From Granulicella sibirica (GTDB lineage: Bacteria > Acidobacteriota > Terriglobia > Terriglobales > Acidobacteriaceae): a stretch of DNA of 64,000 bases. The DNA is taken from the NCBI RefSeq assembly GCF_004115155.1, contig NZ_RDSM01000001.1, forward strand, positions 1 to 64,000, written 5' to 3'. Shown piece by piece: positions 8,106 to 16,547 of this stretch; position 1 is the stretch's first letter; each line of letters opens with the position of its first letter. A program made the translations under genes and the position numbers. The notes beneath the pieces are model-generated. The model did no database searches and was not told the origin of the DNA. It saw only the letters and a program-made list of their open reading frames with translations.

Positions 8106-9043
8106 TGCCTGCCGAAGAAGCTTTAGGAATTCTGGTCGCTGCATTTGCGGCGAATCCATCAACCAATGTCCTTCTCGTATCCGAACCGGAAGGAGAGACT
8201 GTTATACAGCGTCTAAATTTAGATGATGGCCTTGCCGCAGACTTTCGGTCTGTTGCGCAAGATGCTTGTTCGTACATCTTGGGCGCGCTTAGGCTGCGGG
8301 CATATGACCCGGGATACAAACCGGAGCCCGACGAGCTTTCATACATAGATTTGGCAAACGACGCTGATTTAGCGACTCGAATTCAAGAACTCACGAGAGT
8401 GCAACAAGCGGAGCTTTTTGTTGAAGACGATGCTGTGATTGATGCGCTTCGTTTCTACTCGATTGTGATCAGCCCTTCCGCACGGCGACATGCAGTGTTC
8501 TTACGCAGCTATAGTCCTAAGAAAGAACTTTCGCGGAAGACAGGATTCGCTGCGATTCTTGGACGCGGCCATTACAACAAGGTTGAAACGAAGATTTTCT
8601 TGTTTGACTGGAAGGTTGATTGTTTCGCTTGGGGAGGTTACCTATTCATCCCAAACGTATCCTCCTTCCAGCGAATCTTCAAGTACTTCGAAGGACTTCG
8701 AGCGAAGGCTCAAGAGACACTGGACACGATTTTGGCGCAGATCCCAGTTAGCAACGCTGATGACTTCAGGAACGCCTGTATCGGGCAGATTCAAATGATC
8801 TCCAAGTTGGCTCAGATCGCGCGGAAACCTTATCTCCCTGCGGTAACTATCGCAGACCTTCGACGCACGATCAATGAGTTTGACCTTGACGTGCAGATTG
8901 CTGAGATCGATGGGGAGGAGCGGCTTGTGTTTGAAGGGGCACCGGCTAAGCGCTGGCTGATCTTGAAACTTCTCGATGACAATTATCTGGGGTCGGTGAT
9001 GACGACGCTCAAGTACGAAGTAAATTCGAAAAGCCCTCTTTGA
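8105..9043 (+). CDS. kwaB: Kiwa effector KwaB (DUF4868 family, probable)
   Basis: A 312-residue soluble protein, close to the usual KwaB length of about 315. The central segment (FDWKVDCFAWGGYLFIPNVSSFQRIFKYFE) has the DUF4868 pattern of an acidic/aromatic strand followed by an F..IF.. helix. In Kiwa, KwaB is recruited by membrane-bound KwaA during infection and acts on phage DNA. Translational coupling to kwaA through a TGATG overlap supports the pair. ATG 8105 is chosen; a TTG one codon earlier is in frame. Base composition is visibly less G+C-rich than the chromosome to the right, as in the rest of this defence block. Confidence 0.74.
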   Translation: MPAEEALGILVAAFAANPSTNVLLVSEPEGETVIQRLNLDDGLAADFRSVAQDACSYILGALRLRAYDPGYKPEPDELSYIDLANDADLATRIQELTRVQQAELFVEDDAVIDALRFYSIVISPSARRHAVFLRSYSPKKELSRKTGFAAILGRGHYNKVETKIFLFDWKVDCFAWGGYLFIPNVSSFQRIFKYFEGLRAKAQETLDTILAQIPVSNADDFRNACIGQIQMISKLAQIARKPYLPAVTIADLRRTINEFDLDVQIAEIDGEERLVFEGAPAKRWLILKLLDDNYLGSVMTTLKYEVNSKSPL

Positions 9044-9085
9044 GCACGCTCTAATGCCGAGCATTCCCTAGAATGAAGTCATAGG

Positions 9086-9532
9086 ATGATTCGACCGACG
9101 CCACAACGAAGCGCAATCATGAGGGCGGTGAAGGCGAAGGATACTGCGCCCGAAATCCAGGTTCGCCGATTCGTTCACGCGCTTGGATATCGGTATCGGC
9201 TTCATCGTAAGGATCTTCCCGGCAAGCCAGACATGGTCTTTCCAAAGCAGCGAAAAGTGATTTTTGTTCATGGATGCTTTTGGCACGGACACTCATGTAA
9301 GAGAGGCGATAGAACACCGCAGACCAATCGCGAGTATTGGGAAGCAAAGATTGACCGAAATCGAAAACGAGATTCTGAACACCATAAGGCTCTTGAATCG
9401 CTTGGCTGGCAGACGTTGGTCGTCTGGGAGTGCCAGCTCCGTGATTCTTTAGAGCGTAGAAGGATCGAAGGTGATATCGCAGAGTATCTGTGTGAGAATA
9501 AGGTCCTCGCAAAAGCGGCTCTCACTTCCTGA
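9086..9532 (+). CDS. vsr: Very-short-patch mismatch endonuclease Vsr
   Basis: Vsr nicks 5' of the T in T:G mismatches that arise when 5-methylcytosine deaminates. The fold is clear: N-terminal SAIMRAVKAKDTAPE helix, the GKPDMVFP segment with the catalytic aspartate, and the zinc-site FVHGCFWHGH-SC region, then W..K...N..RD. The 148 residues match the family. It normally accompanies a C5-cytosine methyltransferase. One is present (15399-16547), but vsr is on the opposite strand, 42 bp behind kwaB and converging on the far end of the methyltransferase operon. It is therefore probably transcribed with Kiwa. A downstream ATG at 9119 would remove 11 residues. Confidence 0.93.
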   Translation: MIRPTPQRSAIMRAVKAKDTAPEIQVRRFVHALGYRYRLHRKDLPGKPDMVFPKQRKVIFVHGCFWHGHSCKRGDRTPQTNREYWEAKIDRNRKRDSEHHKALESLGWQTLVVWECQLRDSLERRRIEGDIAEYLCENKVLAKAALTS

Positions 9533-9603
9533 GAAGCCATTCTTGAGTCTCTCAAACGTAGAGGATAAAGCGCTCCAGGCGAGTCTCAAGATGTCGTCAA
9601 AGG

Positions 9604-10467
9604 CTATAGCTTGATTTCGAACCAATCCTCCAGCGTAAATTGCAACTCAGCAGATTCGGTCCAACGAAAACTTTCTGTGTCTGAAGGAATCACTCGCTGC
9701 AGCGCTCCATCTTTCAGTTGGTATGCGCCCAGAACATTCTCAGCATCGAATCTTTTTTGTACAAAAGCCCGATTGAGGAAGACTATCTGCACCAATCGCC
9801 ACTGGGAACCATATAGCAGAGATTTCTCATATTCGTTTCGCGTCAAGCTAAAGCGACTGCGAGTGTTTTCACTGGAAGCCTTAACCTCAACTCGATCAAC
9901 CCGGATATTCCTAGCTTCAATGTCGTATCCGAAGGCGTCCGATATGGCCGCAACGTGAAGGGGATCGTGCCCCGCTCTTGTCAAACTGTCGAGCATCAGG
10001 AGTTCAGCAGCGTTGCCAAGTTGCTTTCGAAGTTCCCCTTGCTCACCGTCTTTCACAGTCGAAGCCACCTCGAACAACAGTGCATCAAGATCGGGGTCGA
10101 GCCAGCTCAACTCATCTAGATCCCAAGAAGGGATGTATTCCCGTTTCACTTCTTGGCCGACTGCCAATCTCAGCCATAAGGGTGGGGAGGCCAACATAAC
10201 TAGACGTGCAATGCCGAAGAGGGACGCACGGTCCGCTGTTTCCAATAGAGGCTTAAGCTTCTCAACGATCAGAACGGCATCTTTGACTGTAGCTAATCCG
10301 TTCGCAACCATGGCTTCGGCTGGGCGAAGAAGGTTGAGCGACGCAGCCATGAAAGATGAAGCAGCTCTGGCTCCTTCAATCCACTCCTCAATGTTGCGGC
10401 GCCCTTTCAAAGTTGCTGAACGTCCGAGGAGAAAAACGGCAATGCACACCCCTTGATTAGGCAGCAT
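9604..10467 (-). CDS. DUF3883 (NO VEIN C-terminal) protein, PD-(D/E)xK-nuclease-like
   Basis: The C-terminal half (about 165-250) shows the DUF3883 pattern: a helix GNAAELLMLDSL, GYDIEA, then VEVKAS (the E-x-K strand) and FSLTRNEYEKS. This is the layout of a restriction-endonuclease-like core, with D in GYDI and E/K in EVK as candidate catalytic residues. The N-terminal 150 residues are helical and unrecognised. It is last in the methyltransferase operon and its start overlaps the helicase stop by 11 bp. In other defence loci such domains are fused to or neighbours of helicases, so it likely cuts or binds DNA with the upstream SNF2 protein. Nuclease activity is inferred, not shown. Confidence 0.7.
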   Translation of the reverse strand: MLPNQGVCIAVFLLGRSATLKGRRNIEEWIEGARAASSFMAASLNLLRPAEAMVANGLATVKDAVLIVEKLKPLLETADRASLFGIARLVMLASPPLWLRLAVGQEVKREYIPSWDLDELSWLDPDLDALLFEVASTVKDGEQGELRKQLGNAAELLMLDSLTRAGHDPLHVAAISDAFGYDIEARNIRVDRVEVKASSENTRSRFSLTRNEYEKSLLYGSQWRLVQIVFLNRAFVQKRFDAENVLGAYQLKDGALQRVIPSDTESFRWTESAELQFTLEDWFEIKL

Positions 10468-12355
10468 CCGCTTTTGCCTCGATATGATTAGCGATAGCCG
10501 TCAAATCGTCCGCGAACACGGGTGATGCGAGGGCGTCGTCATCGCTCTCGGGCAGCGAGACCTGCACTAGTCCCTCGTCATCCATGAGTCGCGAAAGGGC
10601 GATTACTTTATTTCGCAGTCTTCCGTCGACACTCTCATCGATCGTTTGTTGGCTGATGAGAATTGTGAACTTCGTGAGAGTACCGTCCGCTAGACCTAGC
10701 CGATGGATCCGGTCTTGGCTTTGAAGGAAGTGTCCCGCGTTGAATGTACGATCAAGATAAATTGCATGGTGACACCAGTGATGGAGGCTGACCCCTTCTC
10801 CCATGGCTGCTGGATTGGCCAGTAAGACGGTACAGGCAGGATCCTCGCGGAAGCGTTTTAACTCAGCATCGCGAGTGATTGTTGCGCCAGTTGGTGCCCC
10901 GTCTTCAGGGGGGATGCCGCCATGCACTATTGCAGGGTTGTAAATCGCCAGAAAACGCTGAAGTGCGGTCAAGTTCCGAACAAATGATGACCAGATGAGA
11001 ACTTTTTCACCTTTTTGTGTCGATTCAGAGACGATCTTCAAAATCGCCTCGTATTTCCATGGCGTTTCGTAATTTCTGTAGCTGGCGAGAAGATCCATCA
11101 ATGATTCATCGCCTTTGAGGTCAAGGGGAGGATGCGCAAAACCAGCAGCATCAAACGCGTCAGAACCCGCCGCCAGCAGCATGGGGTTGGTCGCACCTTC
11201 GAGGAGGTACATCACGATCCGACCGAGTCGGTCAAACTCCCTCCTCGTCGCCTTTGTTATGGCGAGCGAGGCCCTAAACTTTCCAATCAAGGCGTCGTAG
11301 ATAGCTTGTTGAATAGCGCCCATGGGACGACGTACGACCTCGAAAACTGTCGGCGGCAGACTTAGTCGCGCCTTCGGTGTGCGGACAAAATACCGCCTAA
11401 TCGCTTTCCCGGTTTCCCGAAGCACATCCTCGTCTCGTCCATCCTTCTCGATGTAAACGGATGACGGTAAAATTTGATGGTCCTGCCCGGGATATAAGAA
11501 ACGCACGAGAGCGATTAGGTCGAATGCGCCTTGGGGTGCTGGTGTACCGGTAAGGACATCCCTGCGCTTAGCAGCGTAAGCCAAATCCAAGACTGCACGG
11601 CCATGTACTCCGAAGGCTCCGCGTTTTACTCTGTGAGCCTCATCGAGGATCAATTGAGTGGGTCGTTCCGCTACGAAAGCCCGAATACGATCATAGTCAG
11701 ATGCCACACGGTGATAGCTAGTCAGCAGGATGGTCGTATTCTGCGGGATCAAAGCATCTGGGCCACCATGGACCGAGACAACTGGGCTTGGAACAATGCA
11801 CTTTACTGAGTCTTCCTTCCAGGCGGCAAAGGCAGCCAATGGACCAATAACTAACATGCGTTCCACGTCACCGCTCATGCGGGCCAGCGCGAAGTTAGCG
11901 AGCGCTACAGTCGTTTTACCAGCTCCAGGAACCGAAAAGTCGGCGCCGTGAGGAAGACTTCTAATCGCGGCCAAGTTTTCAAGCTGAAACGACTTCAGTT
12001 CGCGGATAAATCCTGACTCTTTGAGTTGTCGAGCCAAGTCATCGGCGTCAAATCTTGAATTGGCCGCCGTCACTGCGGCCTCTCTCGCGAACCGATCAGA
12101 GGCCAGAGATTTCAGTTGTGATCTTAGCGTCCCGCCGAAGTCGATTTCGGTTCCATAAATGGTACGTACTTCGCGCAGTGCAGCAAGTTCCGAGAAGAAT
12201 ACGTCGATACGGACCTCTAAGCGGTTGGGTGACCCACCTACTATCCCGCGACTGAAAGCTTCTTGTAGTCGCGCCCAGGCACCCGCATCTCCATCAGCTT
12301 CGCGCTGAAGGATGACTAACGGTCGGCCAGCCGCGTAGAGTTCTGCCGATATCAT
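10457..12355 (-). CDS. SNF2/DEAD-like superfamily 2 helicase (DNA translocase)
   Basis: A 632-residue SF2 ATPase. The Q-like region FQLENLAAI precedes Walker A VPGAGKTT (about 142-149). LILDEAH is the DEAH box near 235, LTGTPAPQG is motif III near 268, and the second lobe has VLIWSSFVRN and the QSQDRIHRLG motif VI typical of SNF2 proteins. Such proteins move along duplex DNA rather than unwind it. The first ~130 residues are unrecognised and may dock partners. Its start overlaps the ParB-like gene by 4 bp (ATGA) and its end overlaps the DUF3883 gene by 11 bp, so the three are probably made in fixed ratio. It resembles helicases of restriction and DISARM-like loci, without their marker genes. 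Confidence 0.85.
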   Translation of the reverse strand: MISAELYAAGRPLVILQREADGDAGAWARLQEAFSRGIVGGSPNRLEVRIDVFFSELAALREVRTIYGTEIDFGGTLRSQLKSLASDRFAREAAVTAANSRFDADDLARQLKESGFIRELKSFQLENLAAIRSLPHGADFSVPGAGKTTVALANFALARMSGDVERMLVIGPLAAFAAWKEDSVKCIVPSPVVSVHGGPDALIPQNTTILLTSYHRVASDYDRIRAFVAERPTQLILDEAHRVKRGAFGVHGRAVLDLAYAAKRRDVLTGTPAPQGAFDLIALVRFLYPGQDHQILPSSVYIEKDGRDEDVLRETGKAIRRYFVRTPKARLSLPPTVFEVVRRPMGAIQQAIYDALIGKFRASLAITKATRREFDRLGRIVMYLLEGATNPMLLAAGSDAFDAAGFAHPPLDLKGDESLMDLLASYRNYETPWKYEAILKIVSESTQKGEKVLIWSSFVRNLTALQRFLAIYNPAIVHGGIPPEDGAPTGATITRDAELKRFREDPACTVLLANPAAMGEGVSLHHWCHHAIYLDRTFNAGHFLQSQDRIHRLGLADGTLTKFTILISQQTIDESVDGRLRNKVIALSRLMDDEGLVQVSLPESDDDALASPVFADDLTAIANHIEAKADAA

Positions 12356-13671
12356 TCGGTCATCCGTAGTTTTGAGAGCAGCGTCTCAACTGCATCGAGT
12401 TGCTTGTCTAGATCGCCTTCAGCCCAGTCAGTGAGCGTCCGAGCCCTCGGTAGCGCGCTGAGTGCACGCTCGAGTTCCGCGACAGCCTTCTTTGTGCGAA
12501 CCACTGGGGCGGTAACGGTAGTCTGGTCCTTTTGCTCTTCTTCGGCTTCGTCCGCCGCAGCGTTGATAGCGCTCTGCAGGGTATCCAGAAGGTGTTGTAC
12601 AACTGCGGTTCCGCCTCTTGGCAGATCGATCGTTTCCTCACGTTTTTTGGTAGCCAACAATCCAAGTACATCGTTCAGACGATTTGACCTCGGGTCGGCA
12701 CCAAGGACCGCATCCAGTGGATCATCGAGATCGATAACTCTTCCCGCATCTGGAGCGACATCTAGAAGTGGGCTTAGCGCAGCGTCGTTCTCAATCTCGT
12801 TCAACACCATACGCGCCGCATCCGGCCGTCTGAGGTGTCGGAGACGACGATAATTTACGTTTGATAACGTCCCGAGAAAATAGGTAGAGCGAACGCTGTC
12901 GGCTTCATCTTTGGACTTGTTTCGAATGTGTTTCGTTAACTCGTCAAACGCGGACTCATTCTCCTTGAAATCGATGTGGAGTCGAGCCCCGCCGGATAGC
13001 GAGACGAGTTGGTGTACCTGCTGAAGTTTTTCGTGTAGCTGCCTAACGGCTGAAGCTTCTCGATGCATGCGAGCGCCAACACGCTCATAATCTTTGCCTT
13101 CACGGTCGTAAAGCTCTTCGATCAGAAGAGCTTCGTTGATCCATGAGTAATCTTCCTTGAAATCACGCGCTACCTGGAGTTCTGCTTCAAGGTCCAAGAG
13201 TTCTGCCGGCGTAGCATCGTCGGGCAAGACGAGACACTTGACATAGCGCGCATCTAAGTGTGGCGGCTTGTTGCTGTAGAGATTACGGAGCGCTGCTGAT
13301 CGCCTATTTCCGTTGATGAGTATTCCGTCAGCCGTAAGCACTGCTGGCTCTTGCTGTTTTCTCGCCAACAGATCTTCTTTCAGGACTTCGAAACCCTCTT
13401 GCGCGGCGAGGATCTTATACTGTGCCTCTTGAGCAACTGGACCAAGTGGATCGGCGGTGAAAAGAGTCGGGTTGTTCGAATCCCGGATTGCCTGAAGTTG
13501 TTCTGCCCTGGTGCGATGATTCAATGTTGAAAATCGGACCCACGATACCTCCATGTGTACGACAGGCAGCTCCTTTATTGGTCTAGGCCAAGCTGGTAGG
13601 AGCATTTTCCCTTCAGTTTCACGCGCTTTCAAAAACGCCACGCGCTCTTGGTCGAGGATCGGATTTGGCAT
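12352..13671 (-). CDS. ParB/sulfiredoxin-fold protein of a defence operon
   Basis: The N-terminal third contains a ParB/Srx-type core: IKELPVVHMEVSWVRF, then DGILINGNRRSAAL (about 105-120), the counterpart of the G-D/N-x-R-R motif that binds NTP in ParB relatives. The remaining ~270 residues are helical, with long charged stretches and a C-terminal leucine-rich coil. ParB-fold enzymes occur in chromosome segregation, but also as nucleotide-dependent switches or nucleases in conflict systems. The setting between nuclease-like and helicase genes favours the latter. The ATG at 13671 is chosen: AGGAA lies 6 bp upstream and the previous gene stops 1 bp before it. Exact function unknown. Confidence 0.65.
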   Translation of the reverse strand: MPNPILDQERVAFLKARETEGKMLLPAWPRPIKELPVVHMEVSWVRFSTLNHRTRAEQLQAIRDSNNPTLFTADPLGPVAQEAQYKILAAQEGFEVLKEDLLARKQQEPAVLTADGILINGNRRSAALRNLYSNKPPHLDARYVKCLVLPDDATPAELLDLEAELQVARDFKEDYSWINEALLIEELYDREGKDYERVGARMHREASAVRQLHEKLQQVHQLVSLSGGARLHIDFKENESAFDELTKHIRNKSKDEADSVRSTYFLGTLSNVNYRRLRHLRRPDAARMVLNEIENDAALSPLLDVAPDAGRVIDLDDPLDAVLGADPRSNRLNDVLGLLATKKREETIDLPRGGTAVVQHLLDTLQSAINAAADEAEEEQKDQTTVTAPVVRTKKAVAELERALSALPRARTLTDWAEGDLDKQLDAVETLLSKLRMTE

Positions 13672-13672
13672 A

Positions 13673-14515
13673 TTAGTTCCTAAAAGTTGTTGAGCGGCCC
13701 GCACCGAAGCGCGAGCAGATTGTGGTTCGAAGAGAGCCGTTCCGTCTCTGGAAACCTACGTGTCCCAAATAGGCTGGAACTTGATCAGAGGTGATGCCGA
13801 AGAGGCTAAGAAGCTTACCCGGGAAAGAACGCTCTTGCGTGGCATTCCAATTCCACTCAACGGCATCGCTTGCCCGTTCCGGCATGGCGTAGATGCATGG
13901 AGGCGGAACCAGCTTTCCAGAAATCATGATTCCTCGCTCCGCCTTCGGGCAAGGCCGTTGAGGAGTACCGCAGAGCTCGTTATGGAAAATCACCCCGTCC
14001 AATTCATCAGTTGCTTCGCCAAAAAATCTTTGCCTGAGCCGATTCACTCCTTTTGCGACGTGCTCACCAGGTTCGTAGGCAAGGCTGGAGCAGAGCCACC
14101 AAAGATAGGTTTCGCGGGCCCAGGCAGGCCTGTTCCATCGGACGCTGCTGTGAGCTCCGTCAGGACAGCCTTTCTGTATGACTCCAACGTCTCCCTAGTC
14201 CGGGACGTGAAGCTTGTAAATCGTATCTTCCCCGTAGGTGGGTATGTCGTAGCCGGAGATGATCTCGCGTGAAACCATCTCGTCGAAGATTGTCCTCAGA
14301 AAGAGACGACGGTCCGAATTACTCGCACTCTGGCTGCCTCGCATGGCCTCAAGGACCATTGGGAGAGCCGCAGTATACTCGGAGGGGCTCAATCCTCTAG
14401 AGGCCAGGAAGCTTTCATCGAAAGCCAACGCTTCGATGAGCGCTGAGACCTTTTCCACTACTGGAGTGGGTGGAACTCCGGCATTTCGGCAAGGCATTGC
14501 AAGTTTCGCATCCAT
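13673..14515 (-). pseudogene. Nuclease-like paralogue interrupted by an in-frame amber codon
   Basis: Two open stretches (14515-14198 and 14194-13673) are in the same frame, separated only by TAG at 14195-14197. Read through, they give a protein of about 280 residues that aligns along its length with the 285-residue product just upstream. Shared blocks are KGC.DG, R..W.R..P, DGVI......CGT..RPCPK, VPP.C.Y..P and LL..F, with a similar C-terminal basic strand. The E-P-K of the partner reads I-Q-K here, so a catalytic acid seems absent. The start has GAGAGAAG 5 bp away, and the stop abuts the ParB-like start. It may be a true pseudogene, a suppressed amber, a sequencing error, or a C-terminal fragment expressed from ATG 14047. 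Confidence 0.75.
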
Positions 14516-14544
14516 CAATCTTCTCTCAGTCGCTAATTCTCGGC

Positions 14545-15402
14545 CTACGCTCTTCGAATAAAAGTCAGGTTGGATTCCTTTACTACAGCACCGTTACGGC
14601 GTACTCTCGTACGTCTTTTCAAGGTACCTTTATCCTCCGCGACGTCAAAATCGACGTAGTTAATTTCGTCGTCGTTCCCTCCGAAGCAAAGGTGAAAAGC
14701 CCGGAGCAGTTCAACTTCCTCTAAGGTTTGGGCCGCAGAGATAATGCGTTCTGGCAGTTCCGGAAGTTTCTTAGGCAAAACATATAGACATGTTGGCGGA
14801 ACAGTGTAGTGTGCAACCCGAGTAGTGCGGTTTGGCCGTTCGAACAATTTTGGGCAAGGGCGCCCAACGGTCCCGCAAACCATATCCCAGACGATGACGC
14901 CGTCAATACATTGCTTGCGGATGAGCATCTCAGAACTAAGTCGGGTATGGAGACCGGACCACACATTCAGACGAGGATCTGCTGCTGCGTTCTGGCACAG
15001 GCTCCAGATAAAAAATTCGTCGGCATAAGGGGGTCTCTCGAAAATTGTCGTGTTGTTGCCATCTAAACACCCCTTGGGTTCGACTACGCTCGTTTTCCCG
15101 GTTGGAAGCTTCACTACATATTCATGTCGGTTGTCTCCAGCTGTTGGCTCCCATTCCGCTATGAAACCGCCGTCCTGCATGTGATTGAGAATGTCTCGTA
15201 CAAACTCGCGCTTTCCGGTCGTCTCGGCTGAGAACTGACCACGAATCCGCTCGATAGCGCCGCGGAATACCCCGGCACCGTAAAACTGTTCTTCCGACAG
15301 TCCGTGGTTTCCCAAAGTGTGGGCATGAGCTTTCAGCGACTCCGCATATTCGTCAACCAAAATGCTCAGGTTGTGATCCTGCTTACAAGGAATCACGCTC
15401 AT
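14545..15402 (-). CDS. Putative PD-(D/E)xK restriction-type nuclease subunit
   Basis: 285 residues. An N-terminal helical part (about 1-85) is followed by TGKTSVVEPKGCLDGNN, where E-P-K fits the (D/E)xK strand of restriction-endonuclease folds and the preceding GDNRHEYVVK strand could supply the acidic partner. A helix FFIWSLCQNAA, the DGVIVWDMVCGTVGRPCPK block and a basic C-terminal strand follow. I do not recognise the family by name. The nuclease call is inferred from the motif and from its place: its ATG overlaps the methyltransferase stop by 4 bp and a homologous gene follows 29 bp downstream. Together the pair could be the cutting subunits of a type II-like system. A DNA-recognition role without cleavage is the alternative. 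Confidence 0.5.
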   Translation of the reverse strand: MSVIPCKQDHNLSILVDEYAESLKAHAHTLGNHGLSEEQFYGAGVFRGAIERIRGQFSAETTGKREFVRDILNHMQDGGFIAEWEPTAGDNRHEYVVKLPTGKTSVVEPKGCLDGNNTTIFERPPYADEFFIWSLCQNAAADPRLNVWSGLHTRLSSEMLIRKQCIDGVIVWDMVCGTVGRPCPKLFERPNRTTRVAHYTVPPTCLYVLPKKLPELPERIISAAQTLEEVELLRAFHLCFGGNDDEINYVDFDVAEDKGTLKRRTRVRRNGAVVKESNLTFIRRA

Positions 15403-16547
15403 GCGGCAGCCGATGACCTCTGGTTTCGCGAAGCGAGCAACGGCTCGAAAATCCGGGCAGCTAGGTGTCGAACTACCGGGACGACAACTCCGTCACCCGT
15501 CAGATGGTAGGCCTCGTTGTAGTTGCTCGGGAGCTTGTAACTTTCCTCTAAGCCCATTAATCTAGCGGTTTCCCTGCTTGAGATCAATCTGGCTTTTATT
15601 GATTTCCCTTCAACTACAAGCACCACTTGCCGACTTGATCCTCCCGACGGCGTTCTCAAGCACCCGGAGATGTCATCAAATCTAACTTCCGCACGTTGGA
15701 CCTTATCACCTTCTTGCGTGGGGCGAGTGCGTTTGTAGATACAGCCAACCATTCTCTTCCCCTCAGTAACTGCGCGGATGACTTTGGCGCGGTTTGTGGG
15801 ACTCATCATACCGAGAAGTCGTTCTGTTTCTGACGGGGAAAACCAAGGCGTGTCAGCAGATTCCTCCAAGAGGTCAGCGAAAGTCGTGGAGCGCTCAGCC
15901 GGGCGAGGAAGATTCCACCATATCCAGCTTCTCTTCGTTTGAGATGGGAGCTTAGCAAACGCTCGACTTAAAGTGTCAGTATGCCAAGGTGAGTATGGAA
16001 CCAGAGAAATGAGTTCTTCCGGAACAGCAAGATCTTTACGAACGCCGATTATGAATAGTCGAGGACGTGATTGCGGCACAAAAAGAGAAGCGTTGACGAC
16101 CAGTGCGCCCACCTCGTAACCCGCTTGTTCGACCTGATTGCAAATCGTGGCGAAGTCCTTGCCGCCGTGCGAAGTAATTGCACCACATACATTCTCCAAG
16201 ACCATAACTTTCGGAGCGCGCCCTTCTTGGATGAGGCTTCGCATCAGTTTCCAAAATGGCTTAAAAGTACCCGATCGGTTTCCCTGAAGCCCAGCCCCTC
16301 CGCCTGCGAGGGAGAGATCTTGACAAGGAAATGAAGCCCAAACGAGATCTGCTAGTCCGGGAAGATCGGTGGTAGCCAAAGCCCCAACATCTTCTGTCTT
16401 GAGCTCTTTCTGGCCCCAATTCGCTACGTACGAATGACTCTTTTTGTGATCGAAGTCATTAGCGAATAAACACGTCCAGCCCTCGCCAAGGCCAGCGCGA
16501 GCCATTCCACCACCAGCGAAGAACTCGTAAAAGCTAGGCATTTGCAT
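15399..16547 (-). CDS. DNA (cytosine-5-)-methyltransferase
   Basis: It methylates C5 of cytosine at a specific site and so would protect host DNA from the linked nuclease. Motif I FFAGGGMARAGL (about 9-20), motif IV PCQDLS with catalytic C75, motif VI LENV (117-120) and motif VIII QSRPRLFIIG (159-168) are all visible. The target-recognition region lies between about 180 and 300. Motif X is near the end (SNYNEAYHLTGDGVVVPVV). The length of 382 is normal for a single-chain M.HhaI-type enzyme. It overlaps the small regulator upstream by 14 bp and the nuclease-like gene downstream by 4 bp. Target sequence cannot be told from the protein. The linked vsr suggests deamination at its site is costly. 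Confidence 0.95.
   Translation of the reverse strand: MQMPSFYEFFAGGGMARAGLGEGWTCLFANDFDHKKSHSYVANWGQKELKTEDVGALATTDLPGLADLVWASFPCQDLSLAGGGAGLQGNRSGTFKPFWKLMRSLIQEGRAPKVMVLENVCGAITSHGGKDFATICNQVEQAGYEVGALVVNASLFVPQSRPRLFIIGVRKDLAVPEELISLVPYSPWHTDTLSRAFAKLPSQTKRSWIWWNLPRPAERSTTFADLLEESADTPWFSPSETERLLGMMSPTNRAKVIRAVTEGKRMVGCIYKRTRPTQEGDKVQRAEVRFDDISGCLRTPSGGSSRQVVLVVEGKSIKARLISSRETARLMGLEESYKLPSNYNEAYHLTGDGVVVPVVRHLAARIFEPLLASRNQRSSAAA

Noticed and set aside
9542..9590. Terminator between vsr and the DUF3883 gene
   Set aside because: CTTGAGTCTC and GAGTCTCAAG pair 9 of 10 bases, but the loop is about 30 bases and there is no T run, so it is too weak to call.
9604..16547. DISARM, BREX or a type I restriction system
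   Set aside because: There is no DUF1998 protein, PLD protein, PglX/PglZ, HsdS or HsdR-type fusion. The helicase and methyltransferase alone do not define those systems.
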